A stretch of DNA of 64,000 nt from Voacanga thouarsii (lineage: Eukaryota; Streptophyta; Magnoliopsida; Gentianales; Apocynaceae), in the NCBI GenBank assembly GCA_026120185.1, contig JANUWF010001491.1:1550001-1614000 (forward strand), written 5' to 3'. Below are positions 1 through 11,511 of the stretch, in pieces. A model generated the notes under the pieces. That model ran no database searches. It worked only from the letters and a program-made list of their open reading frames with translations, and had not been told where the DNA came from. Numbering within the stretch: position 1 is the first letter of the stretch; every line of letters begins with the position of its first letter. The translations under genes were made by a program, and so were the position numbers.

Positions 1-230
1 GGTATGTCCATAGGAAATGAGAGGAAACGGCCATCTCACGATGGATTTATTCTCTAGACCATTACCTAGAAGGGAAATTAATTTGTGGTGGTTAATACAC
101 TTAGTATAGGAAACTGTTAATCTTCCCAAGAAGCTATGTCAGTTTTCCTAAGAGACAAATTATTTTCAGTGCAAAAATTTCATTTTGTTTTCACAAACTA
201 ATTTCTTTCTTTTATTTTTTATTTTCAGAA
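1..230 (+). other. copia A' untranslated leader, 3' part
   Basis: No coding potential. The text aligns by eye with the leader of the copia at 11512 (around 14570-14868), including the phrases about TACACTTA and AGCTATTAATCTTCC. It ends in a pyrimidine-rich run and TTTTCAG directly before AAATGG at the gag start, which looks like a 3' splice site. Confidence 0.7.
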
Positions 231-1010
231 ATGGTGGGAGGTTCTTTTAGTCCATTGGCCGTTATTCTCAGGGAGAATAAGTTAACGGGTCCAAAGTATG
301 TGGACTGGAAAAGGAACCTAGACATATTACTCACAGCTGAGGAGTATAAGTATGTCATTTATGAGACCTGCCCTGTTATCGGGGAAGGTTCCACCGCTGA
401 AGAACGAGAGGCTGAAAAAGCATGGAAGAAAGCTGACGAAATGGCATGTTGCTATATGTTAGCTTCTATGTCTAATGTGCTCCAGTCAAAACACGAGCAC
501 ATGGCTTCTGCATATGACATAAGTCAATCATTGGCAACTATGTTCGCAGACAAGAGCCAGCCCGCAAGGCAGGAGGCTCTTCGAACTATTGTGAACACTA
601 AGATGGCTGAGGAGCATCGGTCCGAGAGCATATGCTCAAGATGATTGCTTGCTTTCGAGGAGGCGAGAAATCTTAGGGGCTGTCATTGATCCCGAGAGCT
701 AAGTGGACATGGTTCTCGAATCTCTACGGGCTCTTTCACTCGGTTCAAGTTAAACTATAACATGAACAAGTTGAACATGAGTTTAAGCGAAGCGATGAAG
801 GGGCTCCAGATGGCGGAGAAGGTCATGAAGCCGTAGTCTAAGGCCATGATTGCTAAGGCCTCTTCTTCAAGAAGCCGGGCCTAAGCCCGGAAAGTTCAAG
901 AGGAAGAAGGGGAATGCGAGCAGCCCGGCCCAAGAACCGAGCTAAGGACAAACCAAAGGGCAAGTGCTTTAAGTGTGGAAAGAATGGACAACTGGAAAAA
1001 GAGTGTCCGG
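231..1010 (+). pseudogene. gag: copia gag (capsid/nucleocapsid), frameshifted
   Basis: Gag packages the element RNA in virus-like particles in the cytoplasm. The first 137 codons (231-644) are open and show the family signature LTGPKYVDWKRNLDILLTAE and the helical stretch AWKKADEMACCYMLASM. After 644 the frame is lost, but homologous text continues (FKLNYNMNKLN near 745-780). A nucleocapsid zinc knuckle is recognisable at 962-1009 as [14 protein letters not shown]; the histidine of the CCHC pattern is replaced by glutamine. The ATG at 231 matches the start in the two sister copies. It is a broken gene: at least two frame changes separate it from pol. Confidence 0.88.
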
Positions 1011-4000
1011 ATCTTCGAAGCCAAGAAAAACCCCACGGGTAATGTTTACTATCTAGAGTCCATATCAATGGTAGGATCAACTTCCACTTGGATTGTTGAT
1101 TCGGGAGCCATCGATCATATCCGTAACTCCTTGCAGGGGTTTAGGAAGATAAGAAGACTCAAGAAGGGCGAACATGGGCTTCGAGTGGGTAATGGAGCAC
1201 AAGTCTGGGCCCTTGCAGTGGGAGAGCTGGATCTTATCTTTGATTGTAATAAGATAGTGGTTTTAAAAGACATTTTATATGTACCTGGTTTTCGTCAGAA
1301 TTTGATTTCAGTTGCAAAACTTATTAATCAAGGATATTCTGTATCTTTCCATTTTGGTATTTCTATCAGTAGGGATGGAGAAATTTTATGTACTGGGCAC
1401 ATGTATGGTAATCTGTTCTTTTTAAACCCTATTAACAACCAATCAAATAACGCTCTGTCTGAACCTTTAACTAAGAAGAGAAAGACCAATATCAATGATT
1501 CATACATTTGGCATCTAAGGTTGGGTCATATTAACTCAACCAGGATTCAGAGGCTAATCCATGATGGGCCTTTGGGCTCATTGAGATTGGAAAGTTGGCC
1601 TCAGTATGAATCCTGCCTGATGGGAAAAATGACCAATAGGTCATTTACACCAAAGGCGGATAGAGCCAATGAGGTGTTGAGTCTTGTTCACACTGATGTG
1701 TGCGGTCCATTGTCTACACTAGCTAGGGAAGGTTTTGAGTACTTCATCACGTTCACGGATGATTGTACGAGGTATGGTTACATTTACCTAATGAGACGCA
1801 AGTCTGACTCTTTTGACAAGTTCAAAAAGTTTAAGGCTGAAGTGGAGCGTCAGATAGGTAAATTAATCAAAACCTTACGATTGGATCGTGGTGGAGAGTA
1901 CTTCCTAGGTGAATTCAAGGACTACATGGTATATCATGGGATAGTATCCCAGCTCTCTGTGCCGGGAACCCCCCAGCAGAACGGAGTAGCTGAGAGAAGG
2001 AACATGACGTTGATGGAAATGGTCCGAAGTATGATGTCTCATGCTACTCTTCCAGTGTCCTTTTGGGGATATGCCTTGGAAACAACGGCATATATTCTGA
2101 ACTTGGTGCCTTCCAAGTCAGTACCTAGGACTCCCTATGAGATGTGGACTGGGCGTAAGCCAAGTCTGAATCATCTCAGGATTTGGGGATGTCCAACTTA
2201 TGTACTGATCAAGGGAGACAAGTTGGAACCAAGATCAGAATTATGCTATTTTGTTGGGTATCCAAAAGGGACAAAAGAAGGCTACTTTTATCATCCTAAG
2301 GAGCAGAAGGTACTAGTCAGTACCAATGCTAGATACTTGGAAGATGATCAAAGTACTTCTACTAAAGGTTCAACGAGGTTGGAACTTCAGGAGAAGTTAT
2401 CTACGGAATTAACTTCTTCTGACCCGATAGTGGAACAAGAAGAGGCACAGCCTCAAGAGCCTGTGCAAATGGAGCCTCGTCGTAGTGGAAGGGTGTCTAG
2501 GGTTCCGGATAGATGGACTAGAGAAGCTTTTGAGCTGGTCTCTGACCATCAGGAACAAGACCCCACTAGATACGAGGAGGCTATTGCTGATGCCGATGCA
2601 AATCTGTGGCATGAAGTAATGAAAGCCGAGATTGAGTCTATGTACCTCAATCAGGTTTGGGATCTTGTAGCTTCACCTGAAGGGATAAAACCCATTGGGT
2701 GCAAGTGGGTATACAAGAGGAAGAGAGGAGCGGATGGGAAGGTGGAAACCTTCAAAGCTAGGCTTGTGGCGAAAGGGTATACTCAGAAAGAGGGTATCGA
2801 CTATGAGGAAACTTTTTCCCTAGTAGCCATGCTTAAATCCATCCGCATCCTCCTTGCCATCGCATGTCACTATGACTACGAGAAATGGCAAATGGATGTC
2901 AAGACGGCATTCTAGAATGGCCATCTTAGCGAAGACATCTATATGTCCCAACCAGAAGGCTTCATTGCTCAAGGCCAGGAACACATGGTTTGCAAGCTTA
3001 AGAAGTCCATTTATGGACTTAAGCAGGCATCGAGAGCATGGAACATTCGTTTTGATGAGACCGTAAAGTCTTATGGTTTTATTCAAAACGAAGATGAACC
3101 ATGCGTGTACAGGAAACTTGAAGGCATTAATGTGGTTTTTCTTGTCCTCTATGTGGATGACATTCTACTCATTAAAAATGATGTAGGGACATTGTCATCT
3201 ACAAAGGTTTGGCTGTCTAGTCAGTTCAGTATGAAGGACTTGGGAGAAGCCAGCTACATTCTCGGGATTAGGCTTCTTAGAAATAGGAAGCAGAGAATGT
3301 TAGGATTATCCCAAGCGACATACATTGACAAGATGCTAGCCAAGTACAGCATGGACTCATGCAAGGGAGCTCTAATCCTTGCAGACATGGGTTGTCATTT
3401 TCTTCGAAGGACTGTCCTAAGTCTCAAGAAGAAAAGGATAGAATGAGTAGGATTCCCTATGCTTCGGCTGTGGGAAGTCTCATGTACGCCATGCTGTGTA
3501 CTAGGCCAGATATCTGCTTTGACGTGGGCTTAGTTAGCGAGATATCGATCAAACCCGGGGAGGTTCATTGGCAAGTCAGTAAAGCATATTCTCAAGTACC
3601 TCAAGGGAACGAGAGATTATATGCTGGTTTACAGGGCTGATGATTTGGTTCCTATAGGATACACAGACTCAGACTTCCAGGCGGATAAGGATGAGAGAAA
3701 ATCCACTAGTGGATATGTCTTCACCTTGTCTGGAGGAGAAATTTCATGGAGGAGTATCAAGCAATCTTGTATTGCTGACTCAACCATGGAAGCTGAGTAT
3801 GTGGCGGCTTCGGAAGCGTCCAAGAAAGCAGTTTGGCTCCGGAAGTTCCTTTCAGAACTTGGAGTCGTACCATATATGGACAGGCCGGTTGTGATGTATT
3901 GCGACAACAGTGGAGCAGTATTGCAATCTAAGGAACCTCGGAACCACAAGAAGGGGAAACACATCGAGCGGAAGTACCACCTGATCCGGGATTTCATCCA

Positions 4001-4133
4001 GAGACGAGAAGTTGTGGTGGAGCATATTGCCTCAGAAAATAATCTAGCAGATACATTCACCAAGCCTTTGGCTGAGAGAGTCTTCAATAGACACTTAGAC
4101 GCCATAGGGGTAGGCACCTATGGACTTACCTAG
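1011..4133 (+). pseudogene. pol: copia pol: protease, integrase, reverse transcriptase, RNase H
   Basis: The long frame 975-2915 holds protease (WIVDSGA, catalytic Asp about residue 42), the integrase zinc region (HLRLGH; the first Cys of the CxxC pair is Tyr, residue 211) and the integrase core with Asp241, Asp304 and Glu340, a D-x35-E spacing. It then enters reverse transcriptase and stops at TAG 2913-2915, in KTAF*NG, probably a single change from a leucine codon. The same frame continues past the stop through YVDDILLI (about 3150-3175). Frame shifts near 3390 and again near 3570-3600 lead into RNase H at 3621-4133 (YTDSDFQ, MEAEY, YCDNSG). Few lesions for a relic, but the zinc-site substitution and frameshifts make it non-functional. 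Confidence 0.93.
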
Positions 4134-4143
4134 TTTTAGAGTG

Positions 4144-4155
4144 CAAGTGGGAGAT
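4144..4155 (+). other. polypurine tract of copia A'
   Basis: CAAGTGGGAGAT sits immediately before the LTR start TGTTGG, ten bases after the RNase H stop. This is where plus-strand DNA synthesis would be primed. The same AAxTGGGAGA motif precedes the LTR of the - strand copia at 50861. Confidence 0.8.
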
Positions 4156-6192
4156 TGTTGGATTGTATGCCCTCTTAGACTAGGTTTCTGATGTAAAATC
4201 GAATATTTTAATGAAAGAATATATTTTCAGAAATTGTTTGTGAATTTACTTTTTGTTTGTGCACGATTTTCGTTTAGAACAGACCCATTGTGTTAAAATA
4301 AGTGATCCATGTGAATGGTGGTCTTTCACAGTAAGGTATGGATCACGGGTTATTTAACACATAAACATTTGTTCTTAACCTATTGATGAGACTGGGAACC
4401 TCATCATGTTTAGGTTATTATGCTATGAATTCCAAATGGGGAATAGCTTACCTTTAGCCAGTGGGTAGTCCACTCACTTCATGACATAAACGTATTTTGA
4501 ATACGTAGAACAGGACCTGTAGTAGTGGTTTCTCAAAGTACTATATGGTAGAAACCTAGACTACTACCGCTACAGCGTGGACTAGTACTCTACGACTTGA
4601 GTATGAGTTGGTGGTCTAGCGAAGCTGGAAGCATATACTTTGATTTGCTGTAGTTGAGGTTCTATCGTAGGGCCAATATACTTGCATGTTGGATATGTGT
4701 GACTAGTTAGTTAAGGTAGACTTATACAAGATAGTTTCTGCACTATATCGCCCCTTGTGGTTGTCCGAATGGTCTAAATTATCCAGGGCCCTGGGAAACA
4801 TGACTTGGATGTTTGCTTTAGGGTAACTCCCTTAGAAAGCAGAAACACTCTAGGAAGTCATGGACCATTGGACTAGAAACCTAAGGATGGTAGATGTCAT
4901 TTAGGGGGGTGTTAGTACACTTCTTCCTCTCTAAATGTACGGCGATGTGTAGAGGGGTATTTTAGTCATTTCATCTGTAGGTCGGAGACTTTGCGAATGC
5001 AGTATTGTCCTTGTGGTCAATATTTCCTTATGGTGATATTAGGAAATATTAAAAATGCAAAATACAGCTATTTATATAGCAGTGGTATTTTGGTCATTTT
5101 AGCAGCCAAGGCGATGCGTCTTTTTGGTCCTCGGGATAGCCCGTAAGTCCTAACTACTTATGGGTTGAGGAATTGGTCTCAGTTGAAGATGATTTTATTT
5201 TGTTTTATTTTATTTTATTCAGGAAGTCTAATTTATTATTGGACTGGAATAAAATAAATAAATAAATAAAATAGGAGTTGAGAGAAATTAATTATCTAGT
5301 TTATTTGATTAATTAATTATTCAGGGCCTAGGTCCAGTATGAATAATTAAGAAATTAACCTGAACTTAAACTAGGGGAAATAATTAATGTTTAATTATTT
5401 ATTGGGTTATTTATATAGGCCCAAGAAATAAATAATTAAAGATTAATTATTATGGTTCATTTGGGCTCATTAATTATTTATTGAGTTACTTATGTAAGCC
5501 CAGGAAATAAATAATTAATATTGATTATTTTGGGCCTTTTTGGGTCCAAGAAAAATAAAAAATATTTTTCTGGCCCAATAACTTGGACCTTAGGCTTTTT
5601 TCCAGATACGGTCAAGAGGAGTTTATGGTTAGGCCAAACTGATTCTCAAGATAGCATCCGGGTGTTTTGAAATCTCGGGGATATGTTTATCAGATATTGA
5701 GAGACCTAGTTTAGGCTAACATATAAACAACTCTTTCGAAAAGAAAAAATCCTAATTTTTTTCCCTAGCCTCACAAGACTCACGTTACTCTCTCTCTGGC
5801 TGCTCACGTTTTTCCCTCTCCCTCCTCTGTGGTTTCTTCTTGTTCTTTGCTAACCAATAGCAAAAGAACCAAGGGGTTTTGAGACCGTTCCTCTTCACCA
5901 TAGTGTTCACCAACTAGAGGTTACGCTGAGGAATATCCCGAGAGCTGGAGAGCTAAGCGTTAATGCAAACAAGGCAAAGTAGAAGGCTAGCGGGTGTTCA
6001 ACCGGAAGCTCCTTCAAGTGTGCAAAGCGAGGCGATTCCAGCCATTCAATCTGTTCCTATGCATCCTAGGAGGGTTAAGGAACGCAAAGGTATGATCTTC
6101 ACGCTTCCGCATAGCCTTTAAGGCTCGCGTTTTATTTTTCTCCAATTTTTTTTTAACTTACAGAGCATGCCCCTGTTTCTCATTTTCCATCA
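4156..6192 (+). repeat. 3' LTR of copia A'
   Basis: Starts TGTTGGATTGTATGCC after the polypurine tract and ends in CA at 6191-6192 (TTTTCCATCA). The interior shares blocks with the LTRs at 11512 and 60992, for example the ACGTATTT...AATACGTAGAA palindromic region followed by the GTAGTAGTGG block near 4490-4525. An AT-rich stretch (5240-5540) carries repeated AATAAATAATTAA units. The right edge is inferred from terminal CA plus the switch to antisense gypsy gag. Confidence 0.78.
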
Positions 6193-6368
6193 GGTATTAG
6201 GGGTGGCTCAATGATCAGAACCTTATCATCACCGCTCTCGTTCAAGGGTATGATTGGTTGAGGTGCAGGATACGGTGCAAGCTGAGGTACCGGTAAATCT
6301 TCCGGGTTGATAGGGATGGGTGGATGTCATTGCTGCGCTTTCCTTACAGTTCTAATCATTCTAACCAT
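6193..6368 (-). pseudogene. gag: gypsy gag N-terminal fragment
   Basis: From ATG at 6368 (antisense) the reading begins MVRMIRTVRKAQQ, meets a TGA, then continues HPPIPINPEDLPVPQ and a proline-rich stretch up to the junction at 6193. It lies about 85 bases from the primer site, the normal place for a gypsy gag start. Only about 58 codons survive before the copia A' LTR interrupts it. The gag assignment rests on position and context, since no diagnostic domain lies in this short piece. Confidence 0.5.
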
Positions 6369-6453
6369 CCTACATCATAAACAAACTAGGTTAGTCAAAA
6401 GTTTTAACCTTAATAAAATAAAGCGTATACTATCAATAATTGCCTAAACATTA

Positions 6454-6466
6454 GCTCTTGATACCA
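6454..6466 (-). other. primer binding site of gypsy G
   Basis: The antisense sequence TGGTATCAAGAGC follows the LTR end TGTTACA after a two-base spacer (AG). It resembles the 3' end complement of initiator tRNA-Met with one inserted base. Confidence 0.75.
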
Positions 6467-6468
6467 CT

Positions 6469-8885
6469 TGTAACAGCCCACTACCTTGGCCCATTAGGGC
6501 TGGGGATGTCACCCCATCCATAGGATAAGGGGTCTTTATAACTAGGTCACACAAAGTAAACTTATTTCAAAATTAAACTTATTACAACATAGCAATACGT
6601 GAAGAAATTCTAAAAATAATTGTCTGCAACTGTCTCTCAAAGGCAATACATAAGAAAAATAAGAGAGAGTTTTGAAGACATAGGCAACATTCTAGCTAAT
6701 AACCTTCACAGCAGGATCGACCTGAAAACATGGTATAAAAGGCGGTGAGATAAAAATCTCAGTAAGCCCGTGTGTGCTTTGAGTGTTTCAGGAAAACAGT
6801 TCATGTATACAAGTTGTAAAAGTTTCATAAAATAAAGTGTTTGCAAGCATTAAATAAATGTCTTAAATGAAGAGTGGTGTTTTGCTTTCCAAAACATACA
6901 TGTGCACTATAAATACAACCACTTAGAAGAGGTAGCCTTGGAACCACACTTTGTGCACCATGACAATATAACGATTAGAATGCCACACATTGAGCATACT
7001 GACATAAGGTAGGTGAACGGCCTACCGGGTGAGATACTCCTCAATCTCTACACCTTAAACTTACCAATTGTCCACTCCAAAAATACACAGTCCACTTGAC
7101 GAAACTTTCTAGCTCGGACCAGTATAACCTACAAGACTGGTATCCTATCAGGGAAGGACTCACCCCTCAAAGGTGGCCATCTACTGAGAGACCTACCCTA
7201 ACCGTTCAGAGATTGGTCCTAATAGTCTACCCTTATTAAGTACTCAACGTTTTTTGTCCCACTTGGGAGAAAAATGATCATACAATGATTTACTTGAAAA
7301 TAGCAATTATAGTTTCTAAAATTCTTGCCAAAGTTAAGTTTCATGAAAAGTTTAGCATTTCGTGAAAAATCATTTGCTTAGTTTTAAAATGCTTGCTTGA
7401 TTGAAAGAAAAGAAAAATTGTCCATAATTTCTTTCCAGTACAAATTCTCGTATACAGTGAGTTGGCTTGCCATATTTGGTCTTCAAATAACTCCATGTAG
7501 GAACTTACCTGATCCTTTACTCTTCTTAAACTAAAAAATCCTCCAAGGTCATCCTAATCCCCCCGGGGTAAACACAAAGCATACGATAACCTTCGGACCA
7601 TATCTGCCTTACATAAACAATCCCTAGTTAAACTAGTCACAACCACAACTAACCATGACCATAATGTCTTAGGCTCTAATACTAGTTGATAAATTTTTTA
7701 TAACATCAATCTAGCTTGATGAGTTAAAAAAACTTGGGGTTCTAAAATAAATACTAACAAGTTATAGTTTTAGCCCCCACTATTGTCTCGAGAAAGCCCT
7801 TTGGAAACATTCCTTGTAGACCACTATCTAAATTCCTTAAAAACGACCATAGGTTAGCCCAACAAACCATTCTTAAGTTCAGTGGTAGTTATCCAATACA
7901 AATTACATCACATGTAACTATTATATCATTGGGTGATTAACATCTTTTAATCATTAAAGCATTTAATACTATCCCAACCTTACCTCTAATATTCTTTATG
8001 CTTGAGTCAGCCTAACCGAGATAAAGAAATAGATTAAACCTAACCCAATAATCAGGAATTAAATTCTATAGCTTGAACATACTCAATGTCAAGTGGGCTT
8101 AGGTATGCCAAACAACCTGGTCTTGAAAAAGAGCTCTCATTCTTACTATATTAATGGAAGGTATTAGATTTAATATTATTTGAGGGATTTATTCCTTTTA
8201 GTTGTCTCATCGTTTGGCATGCATACAATTTATCAATAAGCAGCATAAATTAATAAACATGGTAATAAACAATTACATGGCATGGTTATGGACTCTCTAA
8301 TTTAATTTTTTCGAGCCATTAAGGAAATTAATATGGTCAACCCTATGTGTTCATGCATGATTTAAGTAGAAGGTATTACCATCTCGCTTTGTTTTGATTG
8401 CTGTCTTCAAAATATTGTAAATAAAATTCTACCTCAATCTAACCTATATAAACTAATTACATAATTTCCTAATGGAAGAAACCTCGAGTTAAATTCGAGA
8501 GGAGTTAGATGAGAAGAGAATTAGACAAGAATTTGAGATAAGGCAAGATGCGTGGGCTGTATTTAATTAAAATAAAGTGATCATGATGCATGAACAGATA
8601 AGTTTGGCCTTAGTCCATAACCATCCACCATCTCAACAAAACGTGTTAAAATACAACAAAATACATCCAATGCACAATCATCCAAAATCAGTATTTTGTA
8701 GAAATCTGGGTCTAAAATCAAATTTTAGAAAGTTTTGGGTTGAAATCAAATTTTAGAAAATTATGGGTCCTACATGTAATTTTAAAAATATTTTTATCCA
8801 AAATCAAGGGTTTCAAATAAATTTTAATCATTATTAGAACCTATTCTCAAAAATAAAAGAGATAAAAAAAACTTACTTATTTATT
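6469..8885 (-). repeat. 5' LTR of gypsy G, distal edge uncertain
   Basis: The 3' terminus of the LTR is at 6469 (TGTTACA on the - strand). Conserved chromovirus LTR modules recur in the same order as in F and H: a start-of-R-like GTTGAGTACTTAATAAGGG block near 7225-7250, a CACCCGGTAGGCCG-like block near 7010-7035 and a TTACTGAGAT block near 6755. There is no reading frame of note. The region 8281-8885 is AT-rich and I cannot decide whether it is U3 of this LTR or leader of copia B. Confidence 0.65.
8708..8764. repeat. short tandem repeat, about 29 bp, two copies
   Basis: GGGT-T-AAATCAAATTTTAGAAA units occur at 8708-8736 and 8737-8764 with small differences. It lies in the AT-rich zone between gypsy G and copia B. 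Confidence 0.7.
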
Positions 8886-8911
8886 TTTAATACAAAACAG
8901 TGCAAGAACAT

Positions 8912-9150
8912 AGTGCACCTGGCGCCAAGTGGGTCAAACGTACCCGGCGCCTGGTTTGCTCTGGAGGCACGTAGCTAGCACATAAAACATAGGAAGAATA
9001 GAGTGCACCTGGTGCCAAGTAGGTCGAACATAACCGGGTACCAGGTTTGCTCTGGAGGCACACGGCTAACACATAAAACAGAGGAAGAACAGAATACACC
9101 TGGCGCCAGGTGGGTCGAACGTACCCGGTGCCAGGTATGCTCTGGAGGCG
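8912..9150 (-). repeat. leader repeat array with GGCGCC inverted arms
   Basis: About 2.7 copies of a 90-91 bp unit start at 8912, 9002 and about 9093. Each unit contains ACCTGGCGCC or a close variant followed about 20 bases later by GGCGCCAGGT or a variant, which are reverse complements, then TTGCTCTGGAGGCAC. Each could fold into a stem of about ten base pairs. The array sits about 420-660 bases downstream of the primer site of copia B. Confidence 0.85.
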
Positions 9151-9565
9151 AAAATTCAACAAAATTTTTAAGCAACAGTAAGCATAATACCACTTTTCAT
9201 CCTTTTTTCCCAGATTCTTCTGTAAATTTTTCATGAATAGCAAAATGATTTTCAGACCGTTCAAAAGTTTTTTGATATAAAGCATTGTTAATTAATATTA
9301 ACAACTAACGGTAATCTACATTACAATTTAAATAACAATCAAAATTGTTGAATCAAAAGCTTGATTGATGGAAGAATAGAATGCAAAAAACCAGACCCAC
9401 ACGAAAATAATTTTCCAAACATTTTTCATTGACCTAGAGACTTTTCAAACTAGAAAACCCAAACACGCCATACAAAGTAGTGACATACAATAGCCATGAT
9501 CTTACAGTTATATGCTCAGAAACGATTTCAACGTAATTAAATACCCATTAAAATACAAACATGAT

Positions 9566-9578
9566 GGCTTTGATACCA
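9566..9578 (-). other. primer binding site of copia B
   Basis: The antisense sequence TGGTATCAAAGCC is complementary to the initiator tRNA-Met 3' end with one mismatch. It is almost directly next to the LTR end. Confidence 0.75.
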
Positions 9579-9579
9579 C

Positions 9580-11261
9580 CATTAGGATTTCATCATGCTT
9601 ATCAAATAAGAACGCATTGGAAATAACCATGAAATCCATGCTAAAAGATCATGTGTTTGCAATTAAAATGGGAATAGAAGAAGGAAACAAAAATTACCTT
9701 TTGCAGCAAAAAAACAAAAATTGTCCTAGGAACCAATTGCTTATGTTTTGATTGTCCAATCACCCTACTAAAATCTAAGAGTAAGGTTGTCTCTAGCTGA
9801 AATCCACATAAGGTTGAATTACTCACAAGGCCTGCTCAAAACTATACAAATAGAAGAGTAGCGGCTAGGTTTTAATTGGAGAAGAATATGAATGAGGAAG
9901 GAACGTTCAACTTACATTTGCAAAAGGGAACAATTCCCATATTTATAGTTTTTAGGATTTGTGGTAATTGCAATTAAGTTCTCCAAGATCCAATGCCTAC
10001 AATTGAGCCCTTGAAGTTTATATAATTGCAACCAAGTCCCATGAATTATAACAAACTTATAATTCACCTATAAATATATTTTATTCTCTTAATTAACCCC
10101 AAAATATTATCAAATAATATACATTGAGTATTGAAGCCTTTATTGTGTGTGACCCATTAGGTTTCTTGGTCTTATTAGTAGTATAATATGAATTAATTCT
10201 AACAGCTTTAGAATTAATAATCCTAAATAAAATATAAGATTAATTTACTAATTCTCTAAATAATAAATTTATATTTAGCATATCAAGAGCAACATCTAGC
10301 AATGACTCTTGATCATCTAAAAGCCTAGAAAGTCAAGTGCCTTGACATGAACTTTTCAATAGCAAATGTCAAGTGGCTTGACATGAATTTTTCAATAGCA
10401 AATAACCAGTGCAATAAACTCTTTTCACCATATTGTATCTCATTCGGTCTAGAGCATGGAATTATTATCAACTCCTTCCAGAATATTATTAACTCTGGCC
10501 CGAATATTTCAGTACTTGTTCAAGAAATCTATTACTCGATATGTGTATCAAATTTGGAACTATTTTGAACACATAATTGCTTTGGCGAAGGACTTCGTGA
10601 GTAATGATTTCTACAAGTGGCCCTGAGATATATTCTCCTACTATTTGGAGTGGTGAATCCTTTATTGACCCTCTCAGTTACTTTCATTTACTTTACATTG
10701 TACCCAATTTCCATTCCATAGGCAATTCTTGTGAGACTCCAAAGATTAGAATCAATGTATAATGCTCGATAAACAAAATAACTTGGAGATCTGAAGTCTA
10801 AGGATACTTGCACACTTACTATAATGAGATTCTATCACTGATGCTCAACAGCTTATCCAAGTGATTATCTCATAAGCAGGTCATCCAATGAACTTGTTCA
10901 TATAACAAGCATCCACATATTAATCTTAAGTATTACAATACTCATTGTTATGAGAACCATCACTTGATCCAATCAAGAGATATAACATGTGCTAGTCTTG
11001 GCGTATTAATAATGTCCCATCTCATTAATACTATGACTATGGATTATTCAAGAACAAACACTACATAGTATAGTAGGAAGCTTACATCTTGATCTCTATC
11101 ATGATTTCCTTAACACTGTATTGTACTAGGGACTTTATCAAATAGTTTATACGCATATTAAGATATAACAATCAAACTGAAAGATCAAGAATACTTCTTT
11201 TTTTAAATTATTATGTAACATACATTATACAAGTGATTACCTCTAGGGCATAAAAATAACA
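9580..11261 (-). repeat. 5' LTR of copia B
   Basis: The antisense start is TGTTATTTTTATGCCCTAG at 11261. It aligns by eye along its length with the + strand solo LTR at 45891-50847, for example the block around 10430-10690 with 46480-46600 and 49860-49960. The end near 9580 lacks a clean terminal CA, probably by mutation. A direct repeat TGACATGAA(C/T)TTTTCAATAGCAAAT occurs at 10344 and 10380. Confidence 0.8.
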
Positions 11262-11511
11262 ATTCATGTCATAATTCAACTTGAATGAAGTAAAAGAGCG
11301 TGATAAAGACTTGAGAAACATATCCACTGGGCTCTCGGGGTCAAATATAATCCCCCAAGACTTTTGCTTCCTCGAAAGTAGCAATCATTTTGAGCAAATA
11401 CTCCTTAACTCCTGCTCCCTAAGCCATCTTAGTGTTTATGATCATCCTAATATCATCTAGCCTTGCGGGCTAGCTCTTTTCAGCGAACGTGGTGTTTAGT
11501 GACGTGCTAAT
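11262..11511 (-). pseudogene. gag: copia gag fragment, antisense
   Basis: A sliver of about 250 bases matches the antisense of copia gag, for example TTGAGCAAATACTCCTTAAC and GCGGGCTAGCTCTTTTCAGC, compared with 58790-58880. It is trapped between copia B (ends 11261) and copia A (starts 11512), both of which inserted into it or next to it. The rest of its element is not seen here. Confidence 0.8.

Larger units (their letters stand above)
1..6192 (+). mobile_element. Ty1/copia retrotransposon A', 5' end off window
   Basis: The order is leader, gag, protease, integrase, reverse transcriptase, RNase H, polypurine tract and 3' LTR, which is the copia order (integrase before reverse transcriptase). 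The 5' LTR lies left of the window, so the target duplication cannot be tested. The coding part is broken by a few frameshifts and one in-frame stop inside reverse transcriptase, so it is defective as it stands. It is closely related to the copia copies at 11512 and 44143, which share gag, leader text and LTR motifs. The right end at 6192 abuts antisense gypsy gag, so this element inserted into gypsy fragment G. Confidence 0.93.
6193..8885 (-). mobile_element. Ty3/gypsy fragment G, 5' end only
   Basis: Read on the - strand this is 5' LTR, primer binding site and the first codons of gag. The gag is cut at 6193 by the A' copia. The LTR resembles those of chromovirus F (30151) and the solo LTR H (54119): it ends with a block like GGGGTGTCATCCC...GTAGTGGGCTGTTACA and contains the ACTGAGATTTTTATCTCACC and TTAATAAGGGTAGACTATTAGG modules. 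The far (U3) edge is not resolved; it lies somewhere between about 8400 and 8900. Confidence 0.75.
8886..11261 (-). mobile_element. copia fragment B: leader and 5' LTR
   Basis: On the - strand this is LTR (11261 to 9580), primer site and several hundred bases of leader; no gag or pol remains. The LTR aligns with the solo LTR at 45891-50847. The right edge is an insertion junction in antisense copia gag. The left edge against gypsy G is not sharp. Confidence 0.75.

Noticed and set aside
8887..9285. Frame of 132 codons with repeated Pro/Thr/Trp motifs
   Set aside because: It is the translation of the 90-base leader repeat array of copia B, not a protein gene.
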